Shown here piece by piece: positions 16,051-25,950 of a stretch of DNA of 55,179 bases (positions are counted from its first letter, which is position 1; the number at the start of each line of letters is the position of its first letter). Source of the stretch: Ignavibacteriota bacterium (GTDB taxonomy: Bacteria; Bacteroidota; Ignavibacteria; UBA10030; SZUA-254); the NCBI GenBank assembly GCA_025358305.1, contig JANYJZ010000031.1, positions 1-55,179 on the forward strand. The letters are read 5' to 3'. Under the pieces are notes generated by a model. It had not been told where the DNA came from, made no database searches, and worked only from the letters and a program-made list of their open reading frames with translations. A program made the translations under genes and the position numbers.

Positions 16051-19000
16051 ATGAAGAAGCTGACCTCGTTGTTTATCCTCCTGTTCTCGCTGGCCACATC
16101 CACTCTTTTCGGCCAGCCGGGACAGACGCTCCTCCCCTTCAAGTCGTCGGGGTATCTCTACAAGTTCGTCGGTACGACAGCCACGGAGTACACGACGCTG
16201 AGTTTCAAGAACCCGGCCTCATCCGAGAGCGGATATTCCTCGGGGAGCGCGGCGTTCGGCACGCTAAACCCTCCTTCCGGGCCCAATTGCGCGCTGAACA
16301 CCACGACGAACGTAAAGACGACCTGGAGCTCCTCTCAGGCGGTCCTGGTTCGGAAGCATCTTTCGCTCCCCTACGGCGCGAAGAATCTCAAGATCACCCT
16401 TTCGCTCGACAATTCGGCGCGGGTATTCCTCAACGGCACAGAGGTCACCGCCGGACTCCAGTCGCACACGACCTGCGCGACGTCCACGGGGGATATTACG
16501 CTGAGCGTCCCGGACGCCCTGGTCAACAAGGGGGACAATCTTCTGGCGATCCTCGGCAACTGGAACAGCGCGAACAACTATCTCGACGCGATGGTGAAGG
16601 GCGATCTTGCCTACACGATCACGTCGAGACTGACCGGCAACGGTTCGATCACACCCTCAGGAGCCGTCACGGTGAATGCCGGAGGAAACCAATCGGTGAA
16701 CCTGACGCCTGCGGCGGGATACGAGGCCGACAGCCTGATCGTTGACGGAGTGAACAAGCCCACTGCGACAAGCTACACATTCTCCGGCGTGGACCGGGAC
16801 CATGACATACGCTACACCTGCAGACCCACAACGTACACCATCACCGCATCGTCGGGCCTCAACGGATCGATCTCGCCGAGCGGAGCTGTCAAGGTGAATA
16901 AGAACTCGACGCCCACGTTCACGTTCACACCCGCGGCGGGATACCATCTGGTGACCCTTACTGTCGACGGTACGAGCAAGCCCGTTGCAGCGAGCTACAC
17001 ATTCCCTTCCGTCACGGCGAACCATACCATCAGCGTCACCTGGGCGATCAACTCCTATACCATCACCGCCAGCTCCGGCCTCAACGGTTCGATCTCGCCG
17101 AGCGGATCGGTGAGCGCCAACTACGGCACGACCCCGATGTTCACCTTCACGCCCTCGACCGGCTACCACCTGTCGACGCTCACCGTTGACGGAGTGAGCC
17201 AGAGCTCGGCCGGAAGCTACACGTTCCCGGCCATCGCGGCGAACCATTCCATCAGCGTCACCTGGGCGATCAACTCCTACACCATCACCGCCAGCTCCGG
17301 CCTCAACGGTTCGATCTCGCCGAGCGGGAATGTCTCCGCGGACTACGGCACGACCCCGATGTTCACCTTCACGCCGGCCACCGGCTACCACCTTGCGACA
17401 TTCACCGTCGACGGCGTGAGCCAGACCTTGGCCGCGAGTTACACGTTCCCGGCCGTGTCGGCCGACCATGCGATCAGCGTCACGTGGGCGATCAACACCT
17501 ACAACATCGCGGCCTCCTCCGGCCCCAACGGATCGATCTCCCCGAGCGGATCGGTGAGCGCCGACTACGGCACGACCCCGATGTTCACCTTCACCCCGGC
17601 CACCGGCTACCACCTGGCGACACTCACCGTCGACGGCGCGAGCCAGACCCTGGCCGCGAGTTACACGTTCCCGGCCGTGTCGGCCGACCATGCGATCAGC
17701 GTCACATGGGCCATCAACACCTATGTTATCACCGCTTCGTCCGGCCTGAACGGCTCGATCGCCCCATCCGGCGCCGACACCACGAATTACGGCACCACTC
17801 CCACCTTCGGCTTTACACCGGCGACCGGATACCACATCGACAGCCTCTTCGTTGACGGGGCGAGCCAGCCCGTCGACACGGCGTACACGTTCGTGGCCGT
17901 CACCGCCGATCACACGATCCGCGTGACCTTCGCCATCAACACCTACATCATCGCCGCATCCGCGGGCCCGAACGGCTCCATCGCCCCCAGCGGAAATGTC
18001 TCCGCCAACTACGGCAGCACGCCAGCCTTCACCGCGCAGGCGAACGCGGATTACCACGTCGATTCGCTGCAGATCGACGGGGGCGGGCCGGGTTCCGTCG
18101 CGACGTCCGTCACCGCGCCGTCCCAGAAGGTGTATACGTTCGCTGCCGTGACCCAAGGCCACACCATTAATGCGACCTTCGCGCAGAACAGCTACGCGCT
18201 CCACGCCGCGTCGGATACCGACCCAGCGACCGGCGACACGACGGTCGGCTCCGCACTGGTCCAACCGGCCAAGCCGAAGTACACTCCCGGAGATGTCGTG
18301 ACGCTCACGGCGTTCGCAGCTCCCGGATACCACTTCGTCGCCTGGATCATGCCGGACGGCTCGCGGCCGTTCATCAACCCGATCACCATCGCGATGCACA
18401 GCGATACGGCGGTGACGGCGGCCTTCATGCCGAACGTTTCCCAAACGATCATCGTCAATACGATCAACGACGTCGTTGACTCGACCGACGGCCTCACTTC
18501 GCTGCGGGAAGCGATCACGGCGTCCAATACGAACCCCGGCGGCGACTCGGTCGCGTTCGATATCATCACCGGATCGACCCCCGGATCCAAGATCATCGTC
18601 CTCAACCAGCCGCTCCCGATCTTCACCAATCCGATCGTGATCGATTTCAGCAATCTCACCGACGGCACCGGAGCGCCGCTCATCACGCTCCAACCGGGCT
18701 ACGACACCTCCGCGCATCCCCAGAGCGATGGCATCGAACTGGGCGGGGATTTCCTGCCGTGGGGTTATACGCCCCAGGGCAGCATCATCCGCGGATTGAA
18801 TATCACCGGCTTCCCCGGTTCGGGGATCTGCATCCACAGCAACAATAACGTCATCCAGAAGAACGTCATTTTCGGCAACGGCGCGAACGGCGTTTGCATC
18901 CATGACGGCAACGGCAATACGGTCGGCAATGCCCTCGCTACCCCGAACGCGGGGAAGGGCAACACCATCCGAAACAACGGGTTCGATGGCATCTCCGTCG

Positions 19001-22000
19001 CGGAGATGAGCACCATCGATCTGATCCCGCCGCCCGCCGGCAACACGTTCCTCGGCAACTCGATCTTCACGAACGGGAAACTCGGCATCGACCTCGGCGG
19101 GGACGGCAAGGTTACGCCGAACAAGTATCCCGGAGGCCCGACGACGCCGCTCATTCGGCCGCCTGTCGCCGACGCGGTGAACTTCCGGGTGAACTTCCCG
19201 ACGATCAACATTGCCACCACCGCGGATGCCGGCCCGTCCGTCATCCAGGGGTATCTCCTGAGCTGGAGGAGCACGAGTTTTCGGATCGAGGTCTACCGCA
19301 ATGACGTCGGCGATGCATCAGGCTTCGGCGAGGGGAAGACGCTTCTCGGATCCACCACTGTCATGACCGATGACGACTCCGCGTATGCCTGGTTCGTCAT
19401 TCCGTCGAGCCTCCCGCTCGCCGCGGGCGACCTCATCTGCGCGACCGCGACAGACCAATACGGCAATACGTCGGAGTTCTCCGACGATTTCCCGGCCGGC
19501 CTCGACACGCGCATTTTCCAGAGCAGCCAATACGTCATCAACAAGACCCTTTCCGGCATCCCGCTCCACTGGCCCGACGGCAAGGGTTTATACAACTTTG
19601 CGGGAAGCGTCGGATCGAGCGGCTTCGCCGCGGCGGTCGAAAGCTCCTTCTCAGCGTGGAATCAGCAGGCCGTCAAGACCGATCTGAGCCCGAACCTGTT
19701 CTACAAGAAGGTCCTCCCTGGCAATCCCACGGAACAGTGGGGCGGCTACCCCGACGGCATCAACAACGTCATCTGGGTGAGCAGCAACTGGTCCGGAATA
19801 ACCGGCGGCGCTCCTGCGGCTGCGATCGCCGTCACGAGGGTCCGCTACAACGCCTATAACGGGGAGATGACCGACGTCGACGTCGCTTTCGATGCGGAGA
19901 ACTTCACCTTCGGCGACGCCACCGCTCCGGGTGCGCCCACGGGCATCAAGGATATCGGCGATGTCGCGGTCCACGAAGCGGGTCACTTCGGCGGGCTCGG
20001 CGACATTTATAACCCCGGGTACCCGGGCTGGGATATCCGGATGGGGTCGAACAATGAGCATGTCACGATGTACGGCATCGTGAAGGACGACGAGACAGAG
20101 AAGCGCACGCTCGACGCCGGCGACATCAACGCCATCAATTTCATGTACTCTCACGTCCAGAAGAGCGCGCTCGACATCGTCCTGCTCTTTGACGGCTCCA
20201 ACCCGTACAACGCGTTCTCACCGTCGAAGACGAGCGCGACGGAGCTCATCCGAAGGATGCGCCCCGATGACCGCGTCGCGGTCATCAAGCTCCCCGACAC
20301 CCTCGTCGTGCCGCTCACGAAGATCGATTCGACCAACCTGACGAGCGTGACGAACGCCATCGACGGCATGACTGTCGGCGGCTCCAGCAGCATCGGCAGC
20401 GGCCTCCTGAAGGGGCTCGACGTCCTCTCGGTCGCGGTGCCGAACCGCAGGGCGATGATCCTCTACAGTTCCGGCGAAGAGACCGGCGCCCCCGGCGCGC
20501 TCACCGCGATCCCGAACCTCATTACGGCGCAGACGAGTGTCTACACCATGGGCTTTTCGGGCAGCACGGGACAGGCGCTCAACAGCACGCTCGCCGACAC
20601 GACCGGCGGAAACTATTTCCTCGCCGCCGATACGACCGTCAGCCTCGTCGTCCACGAGATCTGGGACGAGCTTACCGGCTTCCAGCTCGTTTCCGACACC
20701 GGCGTGTTCGCCGGAACGGCGACCGCCCTGAAGTACCAAGGCGCGCTCAAGTACCAGGGAGCCCTGAAGTACCAGGGAGCGCTCAAGTACCAGGGCGCGC
20801 TTGACTGGGACAACGGCGTCAACTTTGAAGGGAACGTCGATCCCGGCGCGACCGAGATCTCCCCGGGCCTCAACTGGCAGGGAAGCGTGTTCACGCTGTT
20901 CCTCATTCCCCCGGGCTATCCCATCCCGACGGGCTTCACCGATTCGGCGCATATTCCGAGCTACGTCATCCGGCCGGAGAATCCGCCGCCCGGAATCACC
21001 TACGTCCAGGGTCCGACCTTCGCGTTCTATAAGATCAAGAACCCGGCCCCAGGGACCTGGACCCTGCACCCCGAGGGAGCGAACTTCGGCGACCCGATAC
21101 CACCGAAGCCGGAACCGGTGAACATCAATCTCATCTCCACGACCGACGTTATCCTCAAGACCGTGTTCGCCCACGACACCTACAAGCCGAACCAGTCGAT
21201 CGAGTTCGATGTCGCCCTCTCTGAGGGAGGGTCACTCGTCGGCGGCGAGCATCTCTCGGGCGGCAGGCCGATCGACGACGCTACCGTCGTCGCGCATGTG
21301 ACAACACCCGGCAGCGCCCTTGCGCTCCTGTTGACGCTCGCGAACACCGGCAACGGCAATTATCACGGCAGCTTCGGCTCGACGGCCCTCAATGGCACGT
21401 ACACGTTCGAGATCAATGCGAGTGGCACGACGCCGACGATCCCCGAAGGGTTCCTCCGTCAGAGCAAGCAGTCGGTCTTCGTCACGCCCACACTCCTCAA
21501 TGCGGTCATCTTCGCCGCGGACAGCGTGATCATGGGAAACAATGCGCGCATCTCATCGGGGAGCGTCCTGGTGAACCGCAACGGACTTCCTACCGATCCC
21601 GGCGCGGAAATGAAGATCGGCACCGGCGTCCGCACTGCGGCCGGCTACGATCTCAAGGCTGCGAGGATCAAGATCGGCTCGGGATCGGTCATCCCGAGCG
21701 GTGTGTACTACAATCAGCTCACGAACGCGGGGACGATCACCGGCACTCTCCACACGCCGCTCTCGCTCCCGGTCGGCACATTCCCCGCCTTTCTCACAGC
21801 GAACGCCTCGGCGGAGACCGCCCCCGCGTACACGCTCAAGAGCGGCAAGACCGCGACACTCGCTCCGGGCACGTATGGCGATGTCACAGTGCAGGGCGCA
21901 GCAATCCTCACGCTCACGCCCGGGGTCTACCATATGAGGACCCTCCAGGTGAAGTCTGCGGGATTCGTCGTGTTCTCTGGGACCGGCCAGATCCAGATCC

Positions 22001-22629
22001 GCGTCCGGCGCGGCGTCCTGGGTGAATCCGCAACGTACATTGGTCCGAAGCTCGGAAGCTCCATCCGGCCCCAGGACGTGAAGATGTACATCGGCGGCAC
22101 GGATGCGAACTGCCTGACGACGTACGCGCTCAACGTGGGACCGCTCTCGGCGATCCTTGCGAATGCGTACGCGCCGAACGGAACGATCTCGCTCAATGAC
22201 TACACGCTTGCCTCCGGCGCATTCTACGCGAGGGTGGTCCGGCTCGGTCAGTCGGCGAACATCTGTATGGCATCGGCGTTCGAGGGCGCGCCCTCTATTG
22301 CCAAACCCACCGCGGAGATCCCTGCAGAAGACCTGTCGGCCGACCTGCCGACGAAGTACGCGCTCATGCAGAACTTCCCGAACCCGTTCAATCCGACGAC
22401 GATGATCCGGTTCTCTCTCCCGAAGGACAGCCGCGTCACGCTCTCCGTCTTCAACATCCTCGGCCAGGAAGTGACCCGTCTCGTCGATGAGATGAGGTCG
22501 CAGGGGAACTACGAGGTGGAATGGAACGGCCGCAACGCAAGCGGGATGGAACTCGGCACCGGCGTCTACTTCTACCGCATCAGCGCGGGAGAATTTGTGG
22601 ACATCAAGAAGATGCTCTTCATCAAGTAA
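16051..22629 (+). CDS. Giant T9SS-secreted protein with repeats, matrixin-type protease and VWA-like domain
   Basis: 2192 residues; AAGGA precedes the ATG. Order: signal peptide 1-21; beta-sandwich-like domain to ~187; seven to eight ~74-residue InlB-type repeats (188-795) with the core ITASSGLNGSISPSG; a CSLREAI-type beta-helix region (TSLREAI, ~797-1090); a matrixin-type zinc protease (~1153-1367) with HEAGHFGGLGD (His1308, His1312, Asp1318) and Met-turn MYG followed by KRTLDAGDINAINFMY; a VWA-like domain (~1370-1555); four ALKYQG repeats (1559-1582); a polymer-forming beta region; and a C-terminal type A sorting domain from NFPNPFNP to the end. Probably cell-surface or released. The VWA MIDAS is incomplete (DGSNP). 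Confidence 0.93.
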   Translation: MKKLTSLFILLFSLATSTLFGQPGQTLLPFKSSGYLYKFVGTTATEYTTLSFKNPASSESGYSSGSAAFGTLNPPSGPNCALNTTTNVKTTWSSSQAVLVRKHLSLPYGAKNLKITLSLDNSARVFLNGTEVTAGLQSHTTCATSTGDITLSVPDALVNKGDNLLAILGNWNSANNYLDAMVKGDLAYTITSRLTGNGSITPSGAVTVNAGGNQSVNLTPAAGYEADSLIVDGVNKPTATSYTFSGVDRDHDIRYTCRPTTYTITASSGLNGSISPSGAVKVNKNSTPTFTFTPAAGYHLVTLTVDGTSKPVAASYTFPSVTANHTISVTWAINSYTITASSGLNGSISPSGSVSANYGTTPMFTFTPSTGYHLSTLTVDGVSQSSAGSYTFPAIAANHSISVTWAINSYTITASSGLNGSISPSGNVSADYGTTPMFTFTPATGYHLATFTVDGVSQTLAASYTFPAVSADHAISVTWAINTYNIAASSGPNGSISPSGSVSADYGTTPMFTFTPATGYHLATLTVDGASQTLAASYTFPAVSADHAISVTWAINTYVITASSGLNGSIAPSGADTTNYGTTPTFGFTPATGYHIDSLFVDGASQPVDTAYTFVAVTADHTIRVTFAINTYIIAASAGPNGSIAPSGNVSANYGSTPAFTAQANADYHVDSLQIDGGGPGSVATSVTAPSQKVYTFAAVTQGHTINATFAQNSYALHAASDTDPATGDTTVGSALVQPAKPKYTPGDVVTLTAFAAPGYHFVAWIMPDGSRPFINPITIAMHSDTAVTAAFMPNVSQTIIVNTINDVVDSTDGLTSLREAITASNTNPGGDSVAFDIITGSTPGSKIIVLNQPLPIFTNPIVIDFSNLTDGTGAPLITLQPGYDTSAHPQSDGIELGGDFLPWGYTPQGSIIRGLNITGFPGSGICIHSNNNVIQKNVIFGNGANGVCIHDGNGNTVGNALATPNAGKGNTIRNNGFDGISVAEMSTIDLIPPPAGNTFLGNSIFTNGKLGIDLGGDGKVTPNKYPGGPTTPLIRPPVADAVNFRVNFPTINIATTADAGPSVIQGYLLSWRSTSFRIEVYRNDVGDASGFGEGKTLLGSTTVMTDDDSAYAWFVIPSSLPLAAGDLICATATDQYGNTSEFSDDFPAGLDTRIFQSSQYVINKTLSGIPLHWPDGKGLYNFAGSVGSSGFAAAVESSFSAWNQQAVKTDLSPNLFYKKVLPGNPTEQWGGYPDGINNVIWVSSNWSGITGGAPAAAIAVTRVRYNAYNGEMTDVDVAFDAENFTFGDATAPGAPTGIKDIGDVAVHEAGHFGGLGDIYNPGYPGWDIRMGSNNEHVTMYGIVKDDETEKRTLDAGDINAINFMYSHVQKSALDIVLLFDGSNPYNAFSPSKTSATELIRRMRPDDRVAVIKLPDTLVVPLTKIDSTNLTSVTNAIDGMTVGGSSSIGSGLLKGLDVLSVAVPNRRAMILYSSGEETGAPGALTAIPNLITAQTSVYTMGFSGSTGQALNSTLADTTGGNYFLAADTTVSLVVHEIWDELTGFQLVSDTGVFAGTATALKYQGALKYQGALKYQGALKYQGALDWDNGVNFEGNVDPGATEISPGLNWQGSVFTLFLIPPGYPIPTGFTDSAHIPSYVIRPENPPPGITYVQGPTFAFYKIKNPAPGTWTLHPEGANFGDPIPPKPEPVNINLISTTDVILKTVFAHDTYKPNQSIEFDVALSEGGSLVGGEHLSGGRPIDDATVVAHVTTPGSALALLLTLANTGNGNYHGSFGSTALNGTYTFEINASGTTPTIPEGFLRQSKQSVFVTPTLLNAVIFAADSVIMGNNARISSGSVLVNRNGLPTDPGAEMKIGTGVRTAAGYDLKAARIKIGSGSVIPSGVYYNQLTNAGTITGTLHTPLSLPVGTFPAFLTANASAETAPAYTLKSGKTATLAPGTYGDVTVQGAAILTLTPGVYHMRTLQVKSAGFVVFSGTGQIQIRVRRGVLGESATYIGPKLGSSIRPQDVKMYIGGTDANCLTTYALNVGPLSAILANAYAPNGTISLNDYTLASGAFYARVVRLGQSANICMASAFEGAPSIAKPTAEIPAEDLSADLPTKYALMQNFPNPFNPTTMIRFSLPKDSRVTLSVFNILGQEVTRLVDEMRSQGNYEVEWNGRNASGMELGTGVYFYRISAGEFVDIKKMLFIK
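16612..18434 (+). repeat. Tandem ~222-bp (74-residue) coding repeats
   Basis: Seven clear units and one degenerate unit, each built as YTITASSGLNGSISPSG, a short Gly/Thr turn, FTFTPATGYH, LTVDG, YTFPAV and H-x-I-x-V-T-W-A-I-N. Units 3-5 (about 17056-17720) are almost identical in DNA, indicating recent duplication or conversion; the outer ones have diverged. Matches the bacterial repeat of InlB type found in surface proteins. Confidence 0.85.
20725..20796 (+). repeat. Four perfect ALKYQG hexapeptide repeats
   Basis: Four 18-bp units encode ALKYQG exactly, then ALDWDNG. Codons alternate (GCC CTG / GCG CTC), so at DNA level the period is 36 bp. Located between the VWA-like domain and the following domain of the giant protein. 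Confidence 0.9.
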
Positions 22630-22664
22630 CGCCGCGGGGGGGGGGATTCCGCCGCGCTCCAACG

Positions 22665-22703
22665 AAAAAAGCCATCACGGGCGCCTCCGTGATGGCTTTT
22701 TTT
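22665..22703. terminator. Strong bidirectional terminator
   Basis: Perfect 10-bp stem GCCATCACGG (22671-22680) / CCGTGATGGC (22687-22696), 6-base loop, with A6 before and T7 after. It ends the giant-protein transcript and isolates the regulatory island. A run of ten G lies just before it (22636-22645). Confidence 0.93.
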
Positions 22704-22758
22704 CGTTTCCCCGGACGGCCGCGCTATGACAGAAATCAAAAAAAATGTACATTGTGCC

Positions 22759-25700
22759 ATGAGATCCCACCCGCACGCCTCGGCCACCTCGGCGCCCCGG
22801 ACGTTGTTCCTCCTGGCGCTCCTCCTTTTCGCATCCTGCCTCCCCGCGGCGGCGCAGCAGGACATCTTCTTCCAGCACCTCACCGTCAAAGAGGGGCTTT
22901 CCCAGGGGAGCGTCATGTGCATGCTCCAGGACAGCAAAGGGTTCATGTGGTTCGGCACCCAGGACGGTCTCAACCGCTATGACGGATATGAATTCCGGGT
23001 GTACAAGCACGACCCGGCCGATCCCGCCTCGATCAACGACAACTTCATTCTCTTCATCGCGGAAGACAAGGCCGGCGCGCTCTGGTTCGGTACGCTCGCG
23101 GACCCTGACATCCTCAACCGGTTCGATCCAAAGACCGAGACGTTCACACCCGTGTCGCGCAAGGACGTCGACCTCAAGGGTGCGAAGATCGGCCAGTCAA
23201 AGAACACCTGCACCGACCCGTCGGGCGTCGAGTGGTCGCCGAACCCCGGCGGAGGCCTCGCGAGCGTGGACACGAAGACGGGGGCCAAGAAGGTCTTTAT
23301 GCACGACCCGAAGGACCCCGGCAGCCTTACCGACAACAAGGTCTACTCGATCGTGAGCGACCACACCGGAAAACTCTGGATCACGACAAAGGGAGGCCTC
23401 GACCGGTTCGATCAGCGGACCGGGACTTTCATCCACTACCGTCACGACGACAAGAACCCACGGAGCCTCTCGGACAACTTCGTCTGGCCGCTCCTCGAGG
23501 ACCGTTCCGGCGCCCTCTGGGTGGGGTCGTTCATCGGCGGCCTTGACCGGTACGACCGCGAGAGCGACAGCTTCACTCGGTACCGCCACGACGAATCGAA
23601 CCCGCGGAGCCTTTCCAGCGACGCCCTGTACTCCCTCGCCCAGGACGCCTCCGGCATCATCTGGGTCGGCACCGGAGACCACGGAGTCGACCGGTTCCAT
23701 CCGGAGCTCTCGAGCTTCACCCATTACATGAAGGCCGCATCGGGAACGAATACGCTCTCGGACAACGTTATTCTCTCCATGCACGTCGATCATACCGGAA
23801 CGGTCTGGCTCGGAACGAACAGCGGCCTGAACCGTTTCGACCGGAAGACAGGGACCTTTACCATCTACCGGCACAACCCGGCCGACGCCCGGAGCATCGC
23901 CGAGGACGGAGTGCAGACGATCCTCGAGGACCGCTCCGGCGCCCTCTGGGTCGGCACTCTCACGAGCGGTCTCGACCGCTTTGACCGGTCGACCGGCGTG
24001 TTCACGCACTTTAAGAACTCCCTTGCGGATCCGAAGAGCCTCAGCGACAATCGCGTCTATTCACTCTGCGAGGACCGCCGCGGTGACCTCTGGGTCGGCA
24101 CGATCGGAGGCGGGCTCTGCCGGCTTGACAAGACGTCGGGGACGTTCACGACGTATCGGCACAGCGACGCGGATCCGAAGAGCCTCGGCGCGGATGACGT
24201 CTGGTCGCTCCTCGAGGACAAGAACGGCGCCCTGTGGGCCGGGACGTTCGGTGGCGGGCTCGACCGCTTCGAACGCGCCTCCCGGACGTTCACCCATTTT
24301 GTGCACAGCGACTCCGTGGCATCGAGCTTGAGCGACAATGTGGTCCTCACGCTTTGTGAGGACCGTTCCGGCACCCTCTGGGTCGGAACGAACAATGGCT
24401 TGAGCAAGTTCCTCCCGGAGTCCGGCACCTTTGCGCATTACCGCGAGAAGGAGGGCCTCCCGAACGTCGTTATCGTCGGCATCGTAGAGGACGACGCGAG
24501 CAACCTCTGGATCAGCACGAACAAGGGGATCTCGCGATTCACGCCGGGCGAAGGAAAGTTCCGGAACTACACCTACAGCGACGGCCTCCAGGCCGACGAG
24601 TTCAACCCGGCATCTGCGAAGGACCTCGTCACTGGAGAGATCTTCTTCGGCGGTCCGAACGGCTTCAACGTCTTCCATCCCGATCGGATGAAGGACAACC
24701 CGTACGTCCCCCCGGTCGTCTTCAGCTCGTTCGTGCGGTACAACTCCGACGACGCCGAAGGCAAGCCGATCGAAGACCCGGGCATCGACACGAAGCCGGA
24801 GATCACGCTCTCCTACAAGGACAACGTCGCGAACTTCCGTTTTGCGGCGCTCAACTACTATAATACGAGCCACAACCGGTATGCCTACCGGCTGGAAGGG
24901 TACAGCGAGAACTGGATCCAGCTCGGGACGGACCGCCTCGCGACGTTCACGAACCTCGACGCGGGCACCTACACGCTCCGGGTGAGAGGCTCGAACAACA
25001 ACAACGTGTGGAACAACGAGGGCGCCTCCTTGCAGATCGTCGTCACTCCGCCCTGGTGGCGGACGACATGGGCGTACGGAGCGTACGCCGTCATGATCCT
25101 CGCGTTCCTCTACACCGCACGCCGTATCGAGATCAACCGCAGGGACCAGAAGGCGAAGATCCGGGAATCGCAGCTCCACGCGAAGGCGATCGAGGCCGAA
25201 AAGCGCGCCCTCGAGGCGGAGAACGAGCGGCAGACGAAGGAACTCGACGACGCGCGCAACCTGCAGCTCTCGATGCTCCCGAAGGAGGTCCCGAAACTCC
25301 CCGAATACGACATCTCTGTCTTCATGAAGACCGCGACCGAGGTCGGCGGCGACTATTACGACTTCCGCATGACCCCCGAAGGGGTCTTGAGCATCGCATT
25401 CGGCGACGCGACAGGCCACGGGATGCAGGCCGGCACGATCGTGACGCTCATGAAGGGGCTCTTCATCTCCGACGGCTCCAGGACCGACATCCAGAGCTTT
25501 TTCAACCACTGCAGCCGCGCCATCAAGGAGATCAAACTCGGCCGATTATACATGGCCCTCACACTTGCGCGGATCAACGGAAAAGCCGTATCTTTATCAA
25601 GCGCGGGGATGCCGCCGGCGTACATCTTTCGGGACGCGGACGGAGCGGTCGAGGAGATCCTCCTCAAGGCCGTTCCCCTGGGCTCCATGAAGAACTTCCC

Positions 25701-25950
25701 CTATTCGCTTTACGAGACGACGATGGAGAAGGGGGACACTCTCCTTCTCCTCACCGACGGCCTTCCGGAGCAGAAGAATGCGAGCGAGGAGATGTTCGAC
25801 TACGCGAGGATCATCGACTCGTTTAAGGAGAGCGCCCGGAGCGCCCCCGCGGACGTCATCGCGCGGCTCGTGAAGGACGGCGACGAGTGGATGCAAGAGG
25901 CGGTCCAAGACGACGACATCACGCTCATGGTCATCAAAAAGACATCATAA
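22759..25950 (+). CDS. Propeller/Y_Y_Y sensor fused to PP2C-type phosphatase
   Basis: 1063 residues from ATG 22759, which begins just ahead of a signal peptide (TLFLLALLLFASCLPAAAQ); an in-frame ATG at 22726 is the alternative. Residues ~30-645 hold about twelve two-component-regulator propeller blades (repeats of LEDRSGALWVGT and GGLDRFDR). Then Y_Y_Y domain (~650-760), one membrane helix (~772-788), coiled coil, and a SpoIIE-type phosphatase (835-1063) with GGDYYDF, GDATGHGM, TDGLPE and DDITLMV metal ligands. Hybrid sensors of this shape usually end in a histidine kinase; here the output is Ser/Thr dephosphorylation of a STAS partner (inference from the next genes). Stop overlaps the next ATG (TAATG). 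Confidence 0.93.
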   Translation: MRSHPHASATSAPRTLFLLALLLFASCLPAAAQQDIFFQHLTVKEGLSQGSVMCMLQDSKGFMWFGTQDGLNRYDGYEFRVYKHDPADPASINDNFILFIAEDKAGALWFGTLADPDILNRFDPKTETFTPVSRKDVDLKGAKIGQSKNTCTDPSGVEWSPNPGGGLASVDTKTGAKKVFMHDPKDPGSLTDNKVYSIVSDHTGKLWITTKGGLDRFDQRTGTFIHYRHDDKNPRSLSDNFVWPLLEDRSGALWVGSFIGGLDRYDRESDSFTRYRHDESNPRSLSSDALYSLAQDASGIIWVGTGDHGVDRFHPELSSFTHYMKAASGTNTLSDNVILSMHVDHTGTVWLGTNSGLNRFDRKTGTFTIYRHNPADARSIAEDGVQTILEDRSGALWVGTLTSGLDRFDRSTGVFTHFKNSLADPKSLSDNRVYSLCEDRRGDLWVGTIGGGLCRLDKTSGTFTTYRHSDADPKSLGADDVWSLLEDKNGALWAGTFGGGLDRFERASRTFTHFVHSDSVASSLSDNVVLTLCEDRSGTLWVGTNNGLSKFLPESGTFAHYREKEGLPNVVIVGIVEDDASNLWISTNKGISRFTPGEGKFRNYTYSDGLQADEFNPASAKDLVTGEIFFGGPNGFNVFHPDRMKDNPYVPPVVFSSFVRYNSDDAEGKPIEDPGIDTKPEITLSYKDNVANFRFAALNYYNTSHNRYAYRLEGYSENWIQLGTDRLATFTNLDAGTYTLRVRGSNNNNVWNNEGASLQIVVTPPWWRTTWAYGAYAVMILAFLYTARRIEINRRDQKAKIRESQLHAKAIEAEKRALEAENERQTKELDDARNLQLSMLPKEVPKLPEYDISVFMKTATEVGGDYYDFRMTPEGVLSIAFGDATGHGMQAGTIVTLMKGLFISDGSRTDIQSFFNHCSRAIKEIKLGRLYMALTLARINGKAVSLSSAGMPPAYIFRDADGAVEEILLKAVPLGSMKNFPYSLYETTMEKGDTLLLLTDGLPEQKNASEEMFDYARIIDSFKESARSAPADVIARLVKDGDEWMQEAVQDDDITLMVIKKTS

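Noticed and set aside
16612-18434. CRISPR-like periodic repeats
   Set aside because: The period is 222 bp and in frame; the units are protein repeats without unique spacers.
16657-18903. Open frame of about 750 codons antisense to the repeat region of the giant protein
   Set aside because: Product is Arg/Val/Asp-rich with no fold signature; it is the mirror of GC-rich codon use on the other strand.
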